Shown piece after piece: positions 25,654-35,742 of a stretch of DNA of 64,000 nucleotides (positions within the stretch are counted from its first letter, which is position 1; every line of letters begins with the position of its first letter). This DNA comes from Streptomyces sp. M41(2017). Its GTDB lineage: Bacteria; Actinomycetota; Actinomycetes; Streptomycetales; Streptomycetaceae. The DNA is taken from assembly GCF_002078175.1 (NCBI RefSeq), contig NZ_MWFK01000001.1:1550001-1614000 (forward strand). Reading direction: 5' to 3'. Made by a program: the position numbers and the translations under genes. The notes under the pieces are model-generated. The model had not been told where the DNA came from and ran no database searches. It saw only the letters and a program-made list of their open reading frames with translations.

Positions 25654-26622
25654 TCAGTCCCGTCGCAGGATGCGCAGGTCCCCCGAGTCGGGGTCGCCGA
25701 AGAGGACGAAGAGCTCGGGGTGGTCGGTGGTGCCGCCGATCGTCCAGTACGTGTCGTGGCCGCAGTCGGCGACGCGGACGACGACACCGGCCCGCTGTCC
25801 GGAGGTGCCCCCGTCGGCGTACGGGTCGTAGCGGCCCCCGGTGTCGAGGGACCAGTGGCCGGGTCCGTCGCAGCGGGTGAACTCCCGGGTGGCGACGTCC
25901 CCGAACTCGGGCTGGGCGGGCACCTCTGCGAGCAGGGCCCGGCCGCCGGGGTACAGCCGCAGGACGGCCCCGTGGTCGCCGCGCCAGACGCCGGTGAGCC
26001 GGTCGGCGCCGAGCCTCGGGGGCTCGTACTCCCGGATGAGTCCGGTGGCCAGGCCCACCGCGCCCGCGCCGGTGATCAGGACGCACGCACCGAGGGCCGC
26101 GAGTGCGGCACGGAGCCAGACGCGGCGGCCGCCGGGCGGGCGTCCGGTGCGCCGCTCGCGCCGCCGCACGTGGGCGACGGCCAGGGAGGGCAGGACACCG
26201 GACGCGGCGATCAGCAGCGCCGGGGCGCCGTCGGGGGAAAGGCCGCCCAGTGCGACGGCGGGCACGGCCCAGAGCACGCCGAGCGAGAGCGCCGACGCCA
26301 GCTGCCAGACGACTTCCGGGACGGGGGTGCGGCGGGCCGCGAGCCGGGCGGCGGAGGCGGCCGGCATCGTGACGGCCGCGGCGTGCAGGGCTCCCAGGGC
26401 GGCGAGGAGCGCGGGACCGAACACCAGCACGCAGAGCAGACCGACGGCGGCGAGGCCACCGCCGGATCCGGCGCCGTGGTCGTCGTCGTCGAACGTGCCG
26501 ACCCAGAACACCGCGGTGACGGCCGCGGCCTGCGCCGCGCAGACCGCCGCGGCGAGGTTCACCTCGGCGCCGTCCCATCGCGGCCGGGCACGCGCGGGCG
26601 CCCCGGACTCTGCCCACCCCAT
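25654..26622 (-). CDS. Hypothetical multi-pass membrane protein
   Basis: 322 residues from the ATG at 26622, where TATCTT sits 7 bp upstream in leaderless fashion; an in-frame start 60 bp farther up is less likely. Five hydrophobic helices occupy residues 20-215 and a soluble C-terminal region of about 110 residues follows (RLTGVWRGDHGAVLRLYPGG, then four Cys/His-containing strands). I do not recognise the family. It is convergent with the hydratase gene and shares a divergent region with the flavin reductase. Confidence 0.65.
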   Translation of the reverse strand: MGWAESGAPARARPRWDGAEVNLAAAVCAAQAAAVTAVFWVGTFDDDDHGAGSGGGLAAVGLLCVLVFGPALLAALGALHAAAVTMPAASAARLAARRTPVPEVVWQLASALSLGVLWAVPAVALGGLSPDGAPALLIAASGVLPSLAVAHVRRRERRTGRPPGGRRVWLRAALAALGACVLITGAGAVGLATGLIREYEPPRLGADRLTGVWRGDHGAVLRLYPGGRALLAEVPAQPEFGDVATREFTRCDGPGHWSLDTGGRYDPYADGGTSGQRAGVVVRVADCGHDTYWTIGGTTDHPELFVLFGDPDSGDLRILRRD

Positions 26623-26747
26623 GGGGCGAAAGATACGGGGCGGCGGGGACGCGGGCGACGGGTGGGCCTCGCCCGCGGCCACCTCGCCCGCACCGGCGGC
26701 GCCTGGCCCGTCGCGCCCGGGCGTCGCGGCTCCGCACCCCTTCCTAT

Positions 26748-26762
26748 CTGACGCATCGTCAG
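26748..26762. promoter_or_regulatory. CTGAC-N5-GTCAG operator (copy 8)
   Basis: CTGACGCATCGTCAG, perfect arms, only 5 bp before the flavin reductase ATG, so bound repressor would cover the promoter and start. Confidence 0.72.
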
Positions 26763-26767
26763 CTTCA

Positions 26768-27394
26768 ATGGCGGGTGTGATGGGACACGCAGGGATGGCC
26801 GCAGCGGCCGTCCGCTACCTCAGGTCGGCCGGGGCCCCCACCGTCGCGGGGCCCGTCGAGGCGTTGCCACGCCCGGATCTGCGCGCGGTCGGCGACGACG
26901 AACGCGCGCCCGTCGACCCGGCGGAGTTCCGGCGGGTCCTCGGCCACTTCGCGACGGGCGTCACGGTGGTGACGGCACCGGCCGCCGGCGACGGGGACCC
27001 GGCCGGCCCGGCCGGCTTCGCCTGCCAGTCCTTCGCGTCCCTCTCCCTCGATCCGCCGCTGGTCTGCTTCATGGTCGGCCGTACGTCGTCGACCTGGCCG
27101 CGCATCGCCCGTGCCGGCGCCTTCTGTGTGAACGTCCTCGGTGCGCACCAGGGCGACCTGTGCCGGGGCTTCGCGGTGAGCGGCGCCGACAAGTTCGCCG
27201 GGGTCGACCACGACGCGGCCCCCGTCTCCGGCTCCCCGCGCCTCGCGGGAGCCGCCGCGTGGATCGACTGCACGATCCACGCGGTGCACACCGGCGGGGA
27301 CCATCTGATCGTGGTGGGCCGGGTGGACGCGCTCGGCACGGGCGGCGACGGCGTACCGCCCCTGCTGTTCCACAAGGGGCGGTTCCTGGCCTAG
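26768..27394 (+). CDS. Flavin reductase-like domain protein (monooxygenase reductase component)
   Basis: 208 residues of the HpaC/HsaB-type FMN-binding split barrel: FRRVLGHFATGVTVVTAP, FACQSFASLSLDPPLVCFMV, GAFCVNVLG and a C-terminal PLLFHKGRFLA are all family hallmarks. These proteins give reduced flavin to a separate oxygenase. No partner oxygenase gene is adjacent, so it must lie outside this block. The first 40 residues precede the conserved domain, and downstream starts at 26780 or 26795 are possible. An operator sits immediately upstream. Confidence 0.82.
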   Translation: MAGVMGHAGMAAAAVRYLRSAGAPTVAGPVEALPRPDLRAVGDDERAPVDPAEFRRVLGHFATGVTVVTAPAAGDGDPAGPAGFACQSFASLSLDPPLVCFMVGRTSSTWPRIARAGAFCVNVLGAHQGDLCRGFAVSGADKFAGVDHDAAPVSGSPRLAGAAAWIDCTIHAVHTGGDHLIVVGRVDALGTGGDGVPPLLFHKGRFLA

Positions 27395-27465
27395 CGCCCG
27401 TCGTCCCTGGCGCCCGTCGTCCGGATCGTGCGGCGGACGCGGGGCAGGGCCCGTCTCCCGCCCGG

Positions 27466-28800
27466 TCAGGCGGTCGCGGGCGCCACCCTCACCTTTCGCG
27501 CGGCGGCCGGGCGGTCGCGCCGGATCACCAGGGCCATCAGGGCCGCCACCGCGCACAGCGCGCCCGAGGCGTACCAGACCACGTCGTAGGAGCCGAAGTG
27601 GTCGCGGGCGACGCCGCCGAGGAAGGCGACGAGGGCGGCACCGACCTGGTGGGAGGCGAGGACCCAGCCGAAGACGATGGCGCTGTCCTCGCCGTACTGC
27701 TCACGGCACAGGGCCAGGGTGGGCGGGACGGTGGCGACCCAGTCGAGGCCGTAGAAGACGATGAAGAAGATCATCGGCGGGTGCACGTTCGGGGCCAGCA
27801 GCATCGGCAGGAAGAGCAGCGAGACGCCGCGCAGGGCGTAGTACACGGCCAGCAGGCGGCGCGGCTCGAAGCGGTCGGTGAACCAGCCCGAGGCGATCGT
27901 GCCGACCACGTCGAAGACGCCGATGACCGCGAGGAGCGAGGCGGCGGCCGTGATGGGCATGCCGTGGTCGTGGGCGGCGGGCACGAAGTGGGTCTGGACG
28001 AGGCCGTTGGTCGAGGCGCCGCAGATCGCGAACGTGCCGGCGAGGAGCCAGAAGGGGCCGGTGCGGACGGCGGAGGCCAGGACGCCGATGGTGCGCCGGG
28101 CGGCTCCGCGCACCGGCTCGGGCTTCGGCACGAACTCCGTGGCGCCGTACGGCTTCTGGCCGACGTCGGCCGGGTGGTCGCGCAGCAGCAGCCAGACGAA
28201 GGGGACGACCGCGAGGGCGGCGAGGGCCACGGTGACCGCGGCCGGGCGCCAGCTGTGCTCGGTGACGATCCAGGAGAGCACCGGCAGGAAGATCAGCTGG
28301 CCGGAGGCCGAGGCCGCGGTGAGGATGCCCGTCACCAGGCCCTTGCGTTCGGTGAACCAGCGGTTGGTGACCGTCGCGGCGAAGGCGAGCGCCATCGAGC
28401 CGGAGCCGAGGCCCACGAGCAGGCCCCAGCAGAGCAGCAGTTGCCAGGCCGCCGTCATCCACACGGTGAGCCCGGAGCCGACGGCGATCACGGTCAGGGC
28501 GACGGCGACGACGCGGCGGATGCCGAAGCGGTCCATCAGGGCCGCGGCGAACGGCGCGGTGAGGCCGTAGAGCGCGAGGTTGATGGAGACGGCGAGTCCG
28601 ATCGTGCCGCGCGACCACTGGAACTCGGCGTGCAGCGGGTCGATCAGCAGTCCCGGCAGCGACCGGAAGGCGGCCGCTCCGATGATCGTCACGAAGGTGA
28701 CGGCGGCGACGAACCACGCGCGGTGGATGCGGTGCGGGGCGGCGGGCGGGACGGGCCGGGCGTCCTCCGCGGCGGGTGCGGCTTCGCTTGTCTCGGTCAC
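27466..28800 (-). CDS. Major facilitator superfamily transporter (oxalate/monocarboxylate-type)
   Basis: 444 residues with about 12 hydrophobic helices, an N-terminal Pro/Glu-rich cytosolic tail and the loop LMDRFGIRRVVAVAL between helices 2 and 3 that corresponds to the MFS signature. The SINLALYGLTAPFAAALMDR region resembles MCT/OFA-family carriers of organic acids. It may import the acid used by the surrounding CoA ligases, but it lacks a regulon operator and is divergent from the AraC/GlxA regulator, which more likely controls it. Confidence 0.78.
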   Translation of the reverse strand: MTETSEAAPAAEDARPVPPAAPHRIHRAWFVAAVTFVTIIGAAAFRSLPGLLIDPLHAEFQWSRGTIGLAVSINLALYGLTAPFAAALMDRFGIRRVVAVALTVIAVGSGLTVWMTAAWQLLLCWGLLVGLGSGSMALAFAATVTNRWFTERKGLVTGILTAASASGQLIFLPVLSWIVTEHSWRPAAVTVALAALAVVPFVWLLLRDHPADVGQKPYGATEFVPKPEPVRGAARRTIGVLASAVRTGPFWLLAGTFAICGASTNGLVQTHFVPAAHDHGMPITAAASLLAVIGVFDVVGTIASGWFTDRFEPRRLLAVYYALRGVSLLFLPMLLAPNVHPPMIFFIVFYGLDWVATVPPTLALCREQYGEDSAIVFGWVLASHQVGAALVAFLGGVARDHFGSYDVVWYASGALCAVAALMALVIRRDRPAAARKVRVAPATA

Positions 28801-28871
28801 GTCATCGAGCTTCGGGCAACGGAACCGGACGGACCACTGGCCCGGAGGACAGCATTCGTTAGGATCGGGCC

Positions 28872-29915
28872 ATGGCCCCTTCGGGAACGTTCCGCCCGCA
28901 CCGTGTCGTCGTCCTCGCCCTCGACGGACTGCTCCCCTTCGAGCTGGGCATCCCCCAGCGCATCTTCGGCAAGGCGCGGGACAGTGCCGGGACGTCGCTG
29001 TACGAGGTGGTCACCTGCTCGGCCCGGCCGCCGGGGCCGGTCACCACGGACGCCGACTTCGAGGTGCTGGTCGCGCACGGCCCCGAGGCACTCGCCACCG
29101 CCGACACGGTGGTGATCCCGGCGTCGTACGAACTCGGCCCCGTCGAGCAGGAGGGCGTCCTGACGCCCGAGCTGGCCGCCGCCCTCACCCACCTCCGCCC
29201 CGGCACCCGCCTGGTCTCCATCTGCACCGGCGGCTACGTACTGGGCGCGGCAGGCCTTCTCGACGGACGGCCGGCCACCACGCACTGGATGCACGCCGAG
29301 CACTTCCAGCGGCTCTTCCCGAAGATCCGCGTGGACGCGGACGTGCTGTTCATCGACGACGGGGACGTGCTGACCTCGGCCGGGGTCGCCGCCGGCATCG
29401 ACCTGTGCCTGCACATCGTGCGCCGCGACCACGGCGCGGCCGTCGCCAACGACGTGGCCCGCCGCACCGTCGTACCGCCGCACCGGGACGGCGGCCAGGC
29501 GCAGTTCGTCCAGCGGCCCGTCCCCGAGGCGCAGTCGGCCGGCACGACGACCGCACGCGCCTGGGCGCTCGGCCGTCTCCACGAGCCGATCCAGCTCCGC
29601 GACATGGCCGAGCAGGAGTCCATGTCGGTGCGCACCTTCACCCGGCGGTTCCGCGAGGAGGTCGGGGTGAGTCCGGGCCAGTGGCTGACCCGGCAGCGCG
29701 TCGAACACGCCCGGCACCTGCTGGAGTCGAGCGGTCTGTCCATCGACCAGGTGGCCCGCGACGCCGGGTTCGGCACGGCCCAGTCGATGCGCCAGCACCT
29801 CCAGGCCGTCCTCGGTGTCACCCCCACCGCCTACCGGCGCACGTTCCGGTCGGGCGCCGCGATCGGGGGCGGGGACGGGGGCACGGAGGGCGCCGCCGCG
29901 GCGGCCCGGATGTGA
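28872..29915 (+). CDS. GlxA-family transcriptional regulator (DJ-1/PfpI plus AraC HTH)
   Basis: 347 residues. Residues 12-190 are a DJ-1/PfpI-like domain with a nucleophile-elbow Cys in LVSICTGGYVLGAAGLL, and 230-335 an AraC double helix-turn-helix (MSVRTFTRRFREEVGVSPGQ and IDQVARDAGFGTAQSMRQHL). Such proteins are activators, often responding to amides or amino compounds. It is divergent from the MFS gene with 71 bp between, suggesting control of the transporter. Confidence 0.85.
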   Translation: MAPSGTFRPHRVVVLALDGLLPFELGIPQRIFGKARDSAGTSLYEVVTCSARPPGPVTTDADFEVLVAHGPEALATADTVVIPASYELGPVEQEGVLTPELAAALTHLRPGTRLVSICTGGYVLGAAGLLDGRPATTHWMHAEHFQRLFPKIRVDADVLFIDDGDVLTSAGVAAGIDLCLHIVRRDHGAAVANDVARRTVVPPHRDGGQAQFVQRPVPEAQSAGTTTARAWALGRLHEPIQLRDMAEQESMSVRTFTRRFREEVGVSPGQWLTRQRVEHARHLLESSGLSIDQVARDAGFGTAQSMRQHLQAVLGVTPTAYRRTFRSGAAIGGGDGGTEGAAAAARM

Positions 29916-29996
29916 GGCGCGCCCCGCGGCCGCGCGGGCGTCCCGGCGCCGCGCCCGCGCGGGGACGAGGTCCGGACGCCCCGGCGGGGCGCCGGT

Positions 29997-31046
<1,050 letters not shown>

Positions 31047-31117
31047 CGCGCCAGCTCCCCTCTTCCCGGGCCGTCCCCGGGCTGTGCCGTTCCTGGGCCG
31101 TGCGGGGTGCGCCATGG

Positions 31118-32353
31118 CTAGCCCCTGGGTTCCTTCGGCAGGCCGAGCGCGCGCTCGGCGATGATCGTGCGCTGGATCTCGTCCGAGCCGCCGTAGATCG
31201 TGTCGGCCCGGCTGAACAGGAACAGGTGCTGCGCGGCGTCCAGTTCGTAGGGCGCTTCGGGTGACCAGTCCGAGGGACCGGCCGCCGCGCCCGCGCCCCG
31301 TACCCGCACGGCCAGTTCACCGAGCCGGCGATGCCAGCCGCCCCACAGGAGCTTCGCCGCGCTGGGCGCCGCCGTGTCCGCCGGATCACCCGAACCACTC
31401 AGCGTGCGCAGGGCGTTCCAGCGCATGGTGCGCAACTCGGCCCACAGGCGTACGAGCTGGTCGCGCAGCACGGGGTCCGCGGCGGCGCCGGTCGCGACGG
31501 CGGTCCGCAGGACGGTCCCCAGCTCCTCGGCGAAGCCGATCTGCTGGGCGAGGGTGGAGACCCCGCGCTCGAAGCCGAGCAGGCTCATGGCGACGCGCCA
31601 GCCGTTGCCGGCCCCGCCCACCAGGTGCTCGGCGCGGGCGACGGCGCCGTCGAAGAACACCTCGTTGAACTCGCTGGTGCCGGTCAGCTGGCGGATCGGC
31701 CGGACCTCGACGCGGCCCGGCTGGTCCATCGGCAGGAGGAGGAAGGACAGGCCGTGGTGGCGGGTGGAGGCCTCTTCGGTCCGGGCGAGCACGAAGCACC
31801 AGTCCGCCTCGTGGGCGAGCGAGGTCCAGATCTTCTGTCCCGTGACGCGGTACACACCCGAGGGTGCCCCCGCCTCCCGCACGGCGGACGGCGGCGCGGA
31901 GCCCCCGGCCGCGGGCGGGGACCCGGAGGCCGCCTCGCCGTCCGCGCCGTGCACCGCGGTCGTCCGGATCCCCGCCAGGTCGGAACCCGCCCCGGGTTCG
32001 CTGTACCCCTGGCACCACAGCTCCCGGCCCTGGGCGACCGGCGGCAGGAAGCGGCGCTTCTGTTCCGGTGTCCCGTGCGCCAGGAGGGTCGGGGCGAGGA
32101 GGTTCTCCCCGATGTGTCCGGACCGCGGGGGCGCCTTCGAGCGGGCGTACTCCTCGGCCCACACGACCTGCCGGGTCAGACCGGCGCGCCGGTTCCCGTA
32201 CCCGTCCTCCGCCCAGCCGAGGCCGATCCAGCCGGCCCGCCCGAGCTCCCGCTCCCAGTCGCGGCGCCCCCGCGCACCGGTGACGTGCTCCGCGAGCCAG
32301 GCCCGCGCCTCACGGCGGAACTCCTCGTCCTCGGGGCCGAATGCGAAATCCAC
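31118..32353 (-). CDS. Acyl-CoA dehydrogenase (FadE29/FadE17-type, YGGSDEIQ class)
   Basis: 411 residues. The GTG at 32353 is chosen because GGGAGGAG lies 6-13 bp upstream and the protein then begins VDFAFGPEDEEFR. Motifs include WCQGYSEPGAGSDLAG near 120, KIWTSLAHEADWC near 175 and the C-terminal TIYGGSDEIQRTIIAERALG. This is the subunit type that carries the catalytic and FAD-binding residues in heteromeric steroid enzymes. A 30-residue Gly/Ser/Pro-rich insertion lies near 140-170. The likely FadE28-type partner is at 13813, since no small subunit is adjacent here. Confidence 0.83.
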   Translation of the reverse strand: MDFAFGPEDEEFRREARAWLAEHVTGARGRRDWERELGRAGWIGLGWAEDGYGNRRAGLTRQVVWAEEYARSKAPPRSGHIGENLLAPTLLAHGTPEQKRRFLPPVAQGRELWCQGYSEPGAGSDLAGIRTTAVHGADGEAASGSPPAAGGSAPPSAVREAGAPSGVYRVTGQKIWTSLAHEADWCFVLARTEEASTRHHGLSFLLLPMDQPGRVEVRPIRQLTGTSEFNEVFFDGAVARAEHLVGGAGNGWRVAMSLLGFERGVSTLAQQIGFAEELGTVLRTAVATGAAADPVLRDQLVRLWAELRTMRWNALRTLSGSGDPADTAAPSAAKLLWGGWHRRLGELAVRVRGAGAAAGPSDWSPEAPYELDAAQHLFLFSRADTIYGGSDEIQRTIIAERALGLPKEPRG

Positions 32354-32398
32354 GCGCTCTCCTCCCACCAGGCCCGCGGACCGTGTCCGCGGGCGCCC

Positions 32399-33310
32399 TC
32401 ACGCGTTGGGGCGGGCCCGGTCCGCGGCCGCGCGCGCCATCGCCTCCACCTGTTCCAGCAGGGGCATCGGATCGACGCCGACGGTGCCGGGCAGGAAGTC
32501 GGCGATCCGCTCCGGGGTCCACGCGCCCTCGGCGTATCCGGCGCGCAGTTCGCGGGGCTGGGCCCAGACGGCGATCTTGGGTCCGGCGATCGTGTAGACC
32601 TGCCCGGTGATGCGTTCCGCGCGGGCCCGTTCCGACAGCAGGTAGACCACGAGCGCGGCCACGTCCTCCGGCTCGCCGATCTCCTTGAGCTCCATGGGCA
32701 CGTTCGCCGACATGCGCGTACGGGCCACCGGTGCGACCGCGTTGGCGGTGACCCCGTACTTGTGCAGCCCGAGGGCCGCGCTGCGCACCAGCGAGATGAT
32801 GCCGCCCTTGGCGGCGCTGTAGTTGGCCTGGGCGACCGACCCCTGGTGGTTGCCGCTGGTGAACCCGATGAGCGTGCCGGACCCCTGTTTGCGCATCACC
32901 GCCGAGGCGGCCCGGAACAGGGTGAAGGTGCCCTTGAGGTGGGTGGCGACGACCGGGTCCCACTCCTGCTCCGACATGTTGAAGAGCATCCGTTCGCGCA
33001 GGATGCCGGCCACGCAGACCACGCCGTCGATCCGTCCGTACGCGGCCAGCGCGGTGTCGACGACCCGTTGCCCGCCCGCCATCGTCGAGATGTCGTCGGC
33101 GACCGCGACCGCCTCGCCGCCCGCCGCCTCGACCTCCTTGACGACGGTGTCGGCGACCGAACTCGTCGGCTCCGCGCCCTCGACGGACACCCCGTGGTCG
33201 TTGACGACCACGCGTGCTCCCTCGGCGGCCGCCGCGAGGGCGACCGCCCGGCCTATCCCCCGCCCCGCGCCCGTGACGGCGACGACCTTGCCCGCCAAGA
33301 AGTTCCCCAC
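32399..33310 (-). CDS. SDR-family dehydrogenase (17beta-HSD4/MFE-2-like)
   Basis: 303 residues from a GTG with GGAAGGGG upstream. The nucleotide-binding TGAGRGIG lies at residues 13-20, the NAG-like motif is VAGILRE, and the catalytic YSAAKGG lies near 165-170. The N-terminal VNDHGVSVEG insertion and the C-terminal extension resemble the hydroxyacyl-CoA dehydrogenase domain of peroxisomal multifunctional enzymes. It probably oxidises a 3-hydroxyacyl-CoA in the pathway. First gene of a unit with the dehydrogenase and Adh genes; divergent from the cyclase-family gene. Confidence 0.85.
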   Translation of the reverse strand: MGNFLAGKVVAVTGAGRGIGRAVALAAAAEGARVVVNDHGVSVEGAEPTSSVADTVVKEVEAAGGEAVAVADDISTMAGGQRVVDTALAAYGRIDGVVCVAGILRERMLFNMSEQEWDPVVATHLKGTFTLFRAASAVMRKQGSGTLIGFTSGNHQGSVAQANYSAAKGGIISLVRSAALGLHKYGVTANAVAPVARTRMSANVPMELKEIGEPEDVAALVVYLLSERARAERITGQVYTIAGPKIAVWAQPRELRAGYAEGAWTPERIADFLPGTVGVDPMPLLEQVEAMARAAADRARPNA

Positions 33311-33332
33311 ACCCGGCCCCTTCCCGCAGTTT

Positions 33333-33347
33333 CTGACGGTCCGTTAG
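33333..33347. promoter_or_regulatory. CTGAC-N5-GTCAG operator (copy 9, one mismatch)
   Basis: CTGACGGTCCGTTAG, 22 bp upstream of the SDR start in the divergent region. Confidence 0.7.
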
Positions 33348-33360
33348 ATTCAACTCGGAT

Positions 33361-33375
33361 TCTACGACCCGTCAG
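33361..33375. promoter_or_regulatory. Operator half-site (copy 10)
   Basis: Right arm GTCAG with flank ATACC is intact, the left arm reads TCTAC. It is centred 28 bp from copy 9, the same tandem spacing seen at copies 1-2 and 6-7, and lies 30 bp before the cyclase-family start. Confidence 0.4.
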
Positions 33376-33405
33376 ATACCTGGAGACAAGCCCCGGGGAG
33401 CACTC

Positions 33406-34332
33406 ATGTCACTGCCTGCCGAGTTCCACGAGATCGCCAAGCGCGTGAACAACTGGGGGCGCTGGGGGGCCGACGACGAGATCGGCACACTGAACCTCAT
33501 CACCGACGAGGTGGTCCGGCGGGCGGCGGCGACCGTGCGCAGCGGACGCCGCGTGCCGCTCGCGCTGCCGCTCCGACAGGACGGCGTGCAGACCGGGATG
33601 ATCCCGGGACGGGTCAACCCGCTGCACGTGATGGTGCAGGTCAACCAGGAGATCTTCGGGCTCGGCACGGTGGCGTGCAGCGACGACGCGGTGACCATGG
33701 GGCTTCAGGCGGGCACTCATTGGGACGCGCTGACCCATGTCTCGCACTCGGGGAAGCTCTACAACGGGCGCCCGGCCGGCACGGTCACCCCGCACGGCGG
33801 CGCCGAGTTCGGCGGGATCGACAAGCCGCGGCACATCGTCTCGCGCGGTGTCCTGCTCGATGTCGCGCGGGCGCGCGGCGTGGACCGGCTGGCCGGCGGC
33901 CACGCGGTCACCCCGGAGGACCTGGAGGCCGCCGAGGAGCTGGCGGGCACGCGGGTGCGGGCGGGCGACATCGTGCTCGTACGGACCGGGCAGATCCAGG
34001 TGTATCTCGCGGGCGACAAGCACGGGTACGGGTATCCCTCGCCGGGCCTGTCGGTGCGCACCCCGGAGTGGTTCCACGCCCGCGACGTGGCGGCGGTCGC
34101 CAACGACACCCTCACCTTTGAGATCTTCCCGCCCGAGATCGAGGACCTCTGGCTGCCCGTACACGCGCTCGACCTGGTGGAGATGGGGATGCTGCAGGGC
34201 CAGAACTGGAATCTCGAAGAGTTGTCCACAGCCTGTGGACAAGAAGGGCGGTACGCCTTCCTGCTGTCGGCGATGCCGGAACCCTTCGAGGGGGGCACCG
34301 GCACCCCCGTGGCCCCGGTGGCCCTCCTCTAG
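33406..34332 (+). CDS. Cyclase-family metal-dependent hydrolase (kynurenine formamidase-like)
   Basis: 308 residues of the cyclase/KFase fold. The metal-binding motif is GTHWDALTHVSH near residue 103-114, and a further acidic site FEIFPPEIEDLWLPVH near 240. Members hydrolyse formamides, lactones or cyclic carbonyls; in degradation clusters they can open rings. GGGGAG precedes the ATG. It is divergent from the SDR gene under operator copies 9-10, which puts it in the catabolic regulon. Confidence 0.82.
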   Translation: MSLPAEFHEIAKRVNNWGRWGADDEIGTLNLITDEVVRRAAATVRSGRRVPLALPLRQDGVQTGMIPGRVNPLHVMVQVNQEIFGLGTVACSDDAVTMGLQAGTHWDALTHVSHSGKLYNGRPAGTVTPHGGAEFGGIDKPRHIVSRGVLLDVARARGVDRLAGGHAVTPEDLEAAEELAGTRVRAGDIVLVRTGQIQVYLAGDKHGYGYPSPGLSVRTPEWFHARDVAAVANDTLTFEIFPPEIEDLWLPVHALDLVEMGMLQGQNWNLEELSTACGQEGRYAFLLSAMPEPFEGGTGTPVAPVALL

Positions 34333-34749
34333 ATCCTGCCGTCCGGGTCACGCGACGGGACGCGGGGCGGCGGACGCGCGCGCCTCCCCGCACCCGATAC
34401 CGGTGCGAGGTCCGGCTGGCGGCGCGCTTCCCCCACTCTCGACTGCGCCCGTCCGCGAGGTCCCCACCCCGCTCCGGGCACGGCACGCGCGCCGCCATCC
34501 GCCTCCGGCGTACTCGCCCCGCTCCTCAGCCCCTTGAGGAGCCGACGCCGAAGAGCGACCCGCACTCGCCGAGGACCCCCGTCACCGGAGCCCTCGCCGT
34601 CCCCTCGCGGCGAATCGCTGAACACAAGCGTGATCAAACGGACACGCCACGTCAACACCGGATCGGCGAATTGCCCCGTACATCCCTTATGAGGCAGCGC
34701 GTACGGAAGCACGGCCCGGCGCATTCGGCCGCGACCGTGGCCGTGTACA
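34333..34749. other. Intergenic region without a supported gene
   Basis: About 420 bp. Every open frame here has poor codon bias and no ribosome binding site. Apart from the terminator stem at its right end I see no repeats, operators or RNA gene. Confidence 0.5.
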
Positions 34750-34779
34750 GCGCTTTCCTGCATAGATGCACGAAAGCGC
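34750..34779 (-). terminator. Terminator hairpin after the anti-sigma-like ATPase gene
   Basis: GCGCTTTC-C-TGCA pairs with TGCA-C-GAAAGCGC around a TAGA loop: 12 pairs with a single C/C mismatch, 14 bp beyond the minus-strand stop at 34793. Confidence 0.7.
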
Positions 34780-34792
34780 GCGGGGAGGGAGG

Positions 34793-35254
34793 CTAGACCG
34801 CCTCGTACGCGAAGTCCTCGTAGGCCGGGTACGCGGGTCCGGCCGGGGCGCCCGCGACGCAGCGGTCCACCTCGCACCAGATGCGTTTGCCGGCGCCCTC
34901 GGGATTCCAGCCCCAGCGGTCCGCGAGGCCGTCGACGAGTTCCAGGCCGCGGCCGTTGGTCTCGTCGCCCTCGGCGTGCCGGGGGATCGGAGGCCGGGCA
35001 CAGGAGTCGGCGACCTCCAGGCGCACCGTGGCGGCGTCACCGCCACCCGGCAGGCACAGCCGCAGCACGGCCGGACAGCCGGTGTGCACCACGGCGTTGG
35101 TGACGAGCTCGGAGACGAGCAGGATCAGCGTCTCGGCGAGCGGTTCGTCGGCCTCTATCCCGGAACCCGCGAGCCGCGAACGAGCCCACCGCCGGGCTCG
35201 CCCCACCTCTGCGGGGTCGGGCCGGATCTCCAGCTGCACTTGAAGCACCTGCAC
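34793..35254 (-). CDS. HATPase-domain anti-sigma (RsbW-like) protein
   Basis: 153 residues of the GHKL/HATPase_c_2 type found in large numbers in Streptomyces. The N-box ELVTNAVVHTG lies near residue 49 and the G-box GRGLELVDGLADRWGW near 101. Two Cys follow. These proteins bind sigma factors or STAS antagonists and phosphorylate the latter. No cognate partner is adjacent; the STAS protein at 41581 and the sigma factor at 42489 are candidates. Confidence 0.8.
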   Translation of the reverse strand: MQVLQVQLEIRPDPAEVGRARRWARSRLAGSGIEADEPLAETLILLVSELVTNAVVHTGCPAVLRLCLPGGGDAATVRLEVADSCARPPIPRHAEGDETNGRGLELVDGLADRWGWNPEGAGKRIWCEVDRCVAGAPAGPAYPAYEDFAYEAV

Positions 35255-35435
35255 CGCTCACACCATCCGAACCGGCGGACACATCGCCTCGCGCCTCACA
35301 AGGGCCACGATCGTAGCCATTTTCTGCATGGCCAGAACAAGGATCACGGAACGTGATTCCCTTGCGAGACAGCATGGTTGACGTACAGTCACCCCAACAA
35401 GCGCTTCGGGCATATTCCAGCGCGAAGGAGTACGC

Positions 35436-35624
35436 GTGCGGCATACTGTGCGACGCTCGCCACGGGGAGTCGAACAGGCAGGTACGGGGATTCGTCCTGC
35501 CTCGCGAGCGGCGCGCATCGCCGTCTCCGGCGCCGCCTCCGGGGCAACACCGGGCCGGCTCAGCCTCGGAACCACTCGCATCCCACACAAGGTACCGGAG
35601 CACGACGCCGACTCCGGGCCGTGA
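35436..35624 (+). CDS. Small basic hypothetical protein
   Basis: 62 residues from a GTG with a strong ribosome binding site, AAGGAG, 5 bp upstream. The product is Arg/Ser/Gly-rich (VRHTVRRSPRGVEQAGTG, ISLGTTRIPHKVPEHD-like ending) with no domain I recognise. It is divergent from the HATPase gene, and the 180 bp between them is noticeably AT-richer, as expected for promoters. The strong RBS is the main argument for a real gene; the opposite-strand ORF here lacks one. Confidence 0.5.
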   Translation: MRHTVRRSPRGVEQAGTGIRPASRAARIAVSGAASGATPGRLSLGTTRIPHKVPEHDADSGP

Positions 35625-35742
35625 CGAGTCACGCGTAGGACACAACCCGGTATCGACGCTCCGTGATTCCGGTGTGCCACGTTCCGCGACATCTCTCCCC
35701 GCCGATGGTGCGGCGCCGCAGGACAGGGGCCCGTCAGACCGG

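Noticed and set aside
33361..33375. Counting this as a full operator
   Set aside because: Only the right arm matches; kept as a half-site because its spacing to copy 9 fits the tandem pairs.
34329..34877. 182-codon minus-strand frame after the cyclase gene
   Set aside because: It covers the terminator stem and the end of the ATPase gene, has no ribosome binding site and no recognisable motif.
35258..35692. 144-codon minus-strand frame upstream of the HATPase gene
   Set aside because: No ribosome binding site, AT-rich promoter-like part inside it, and a better-supported small ORF on the plus strand.
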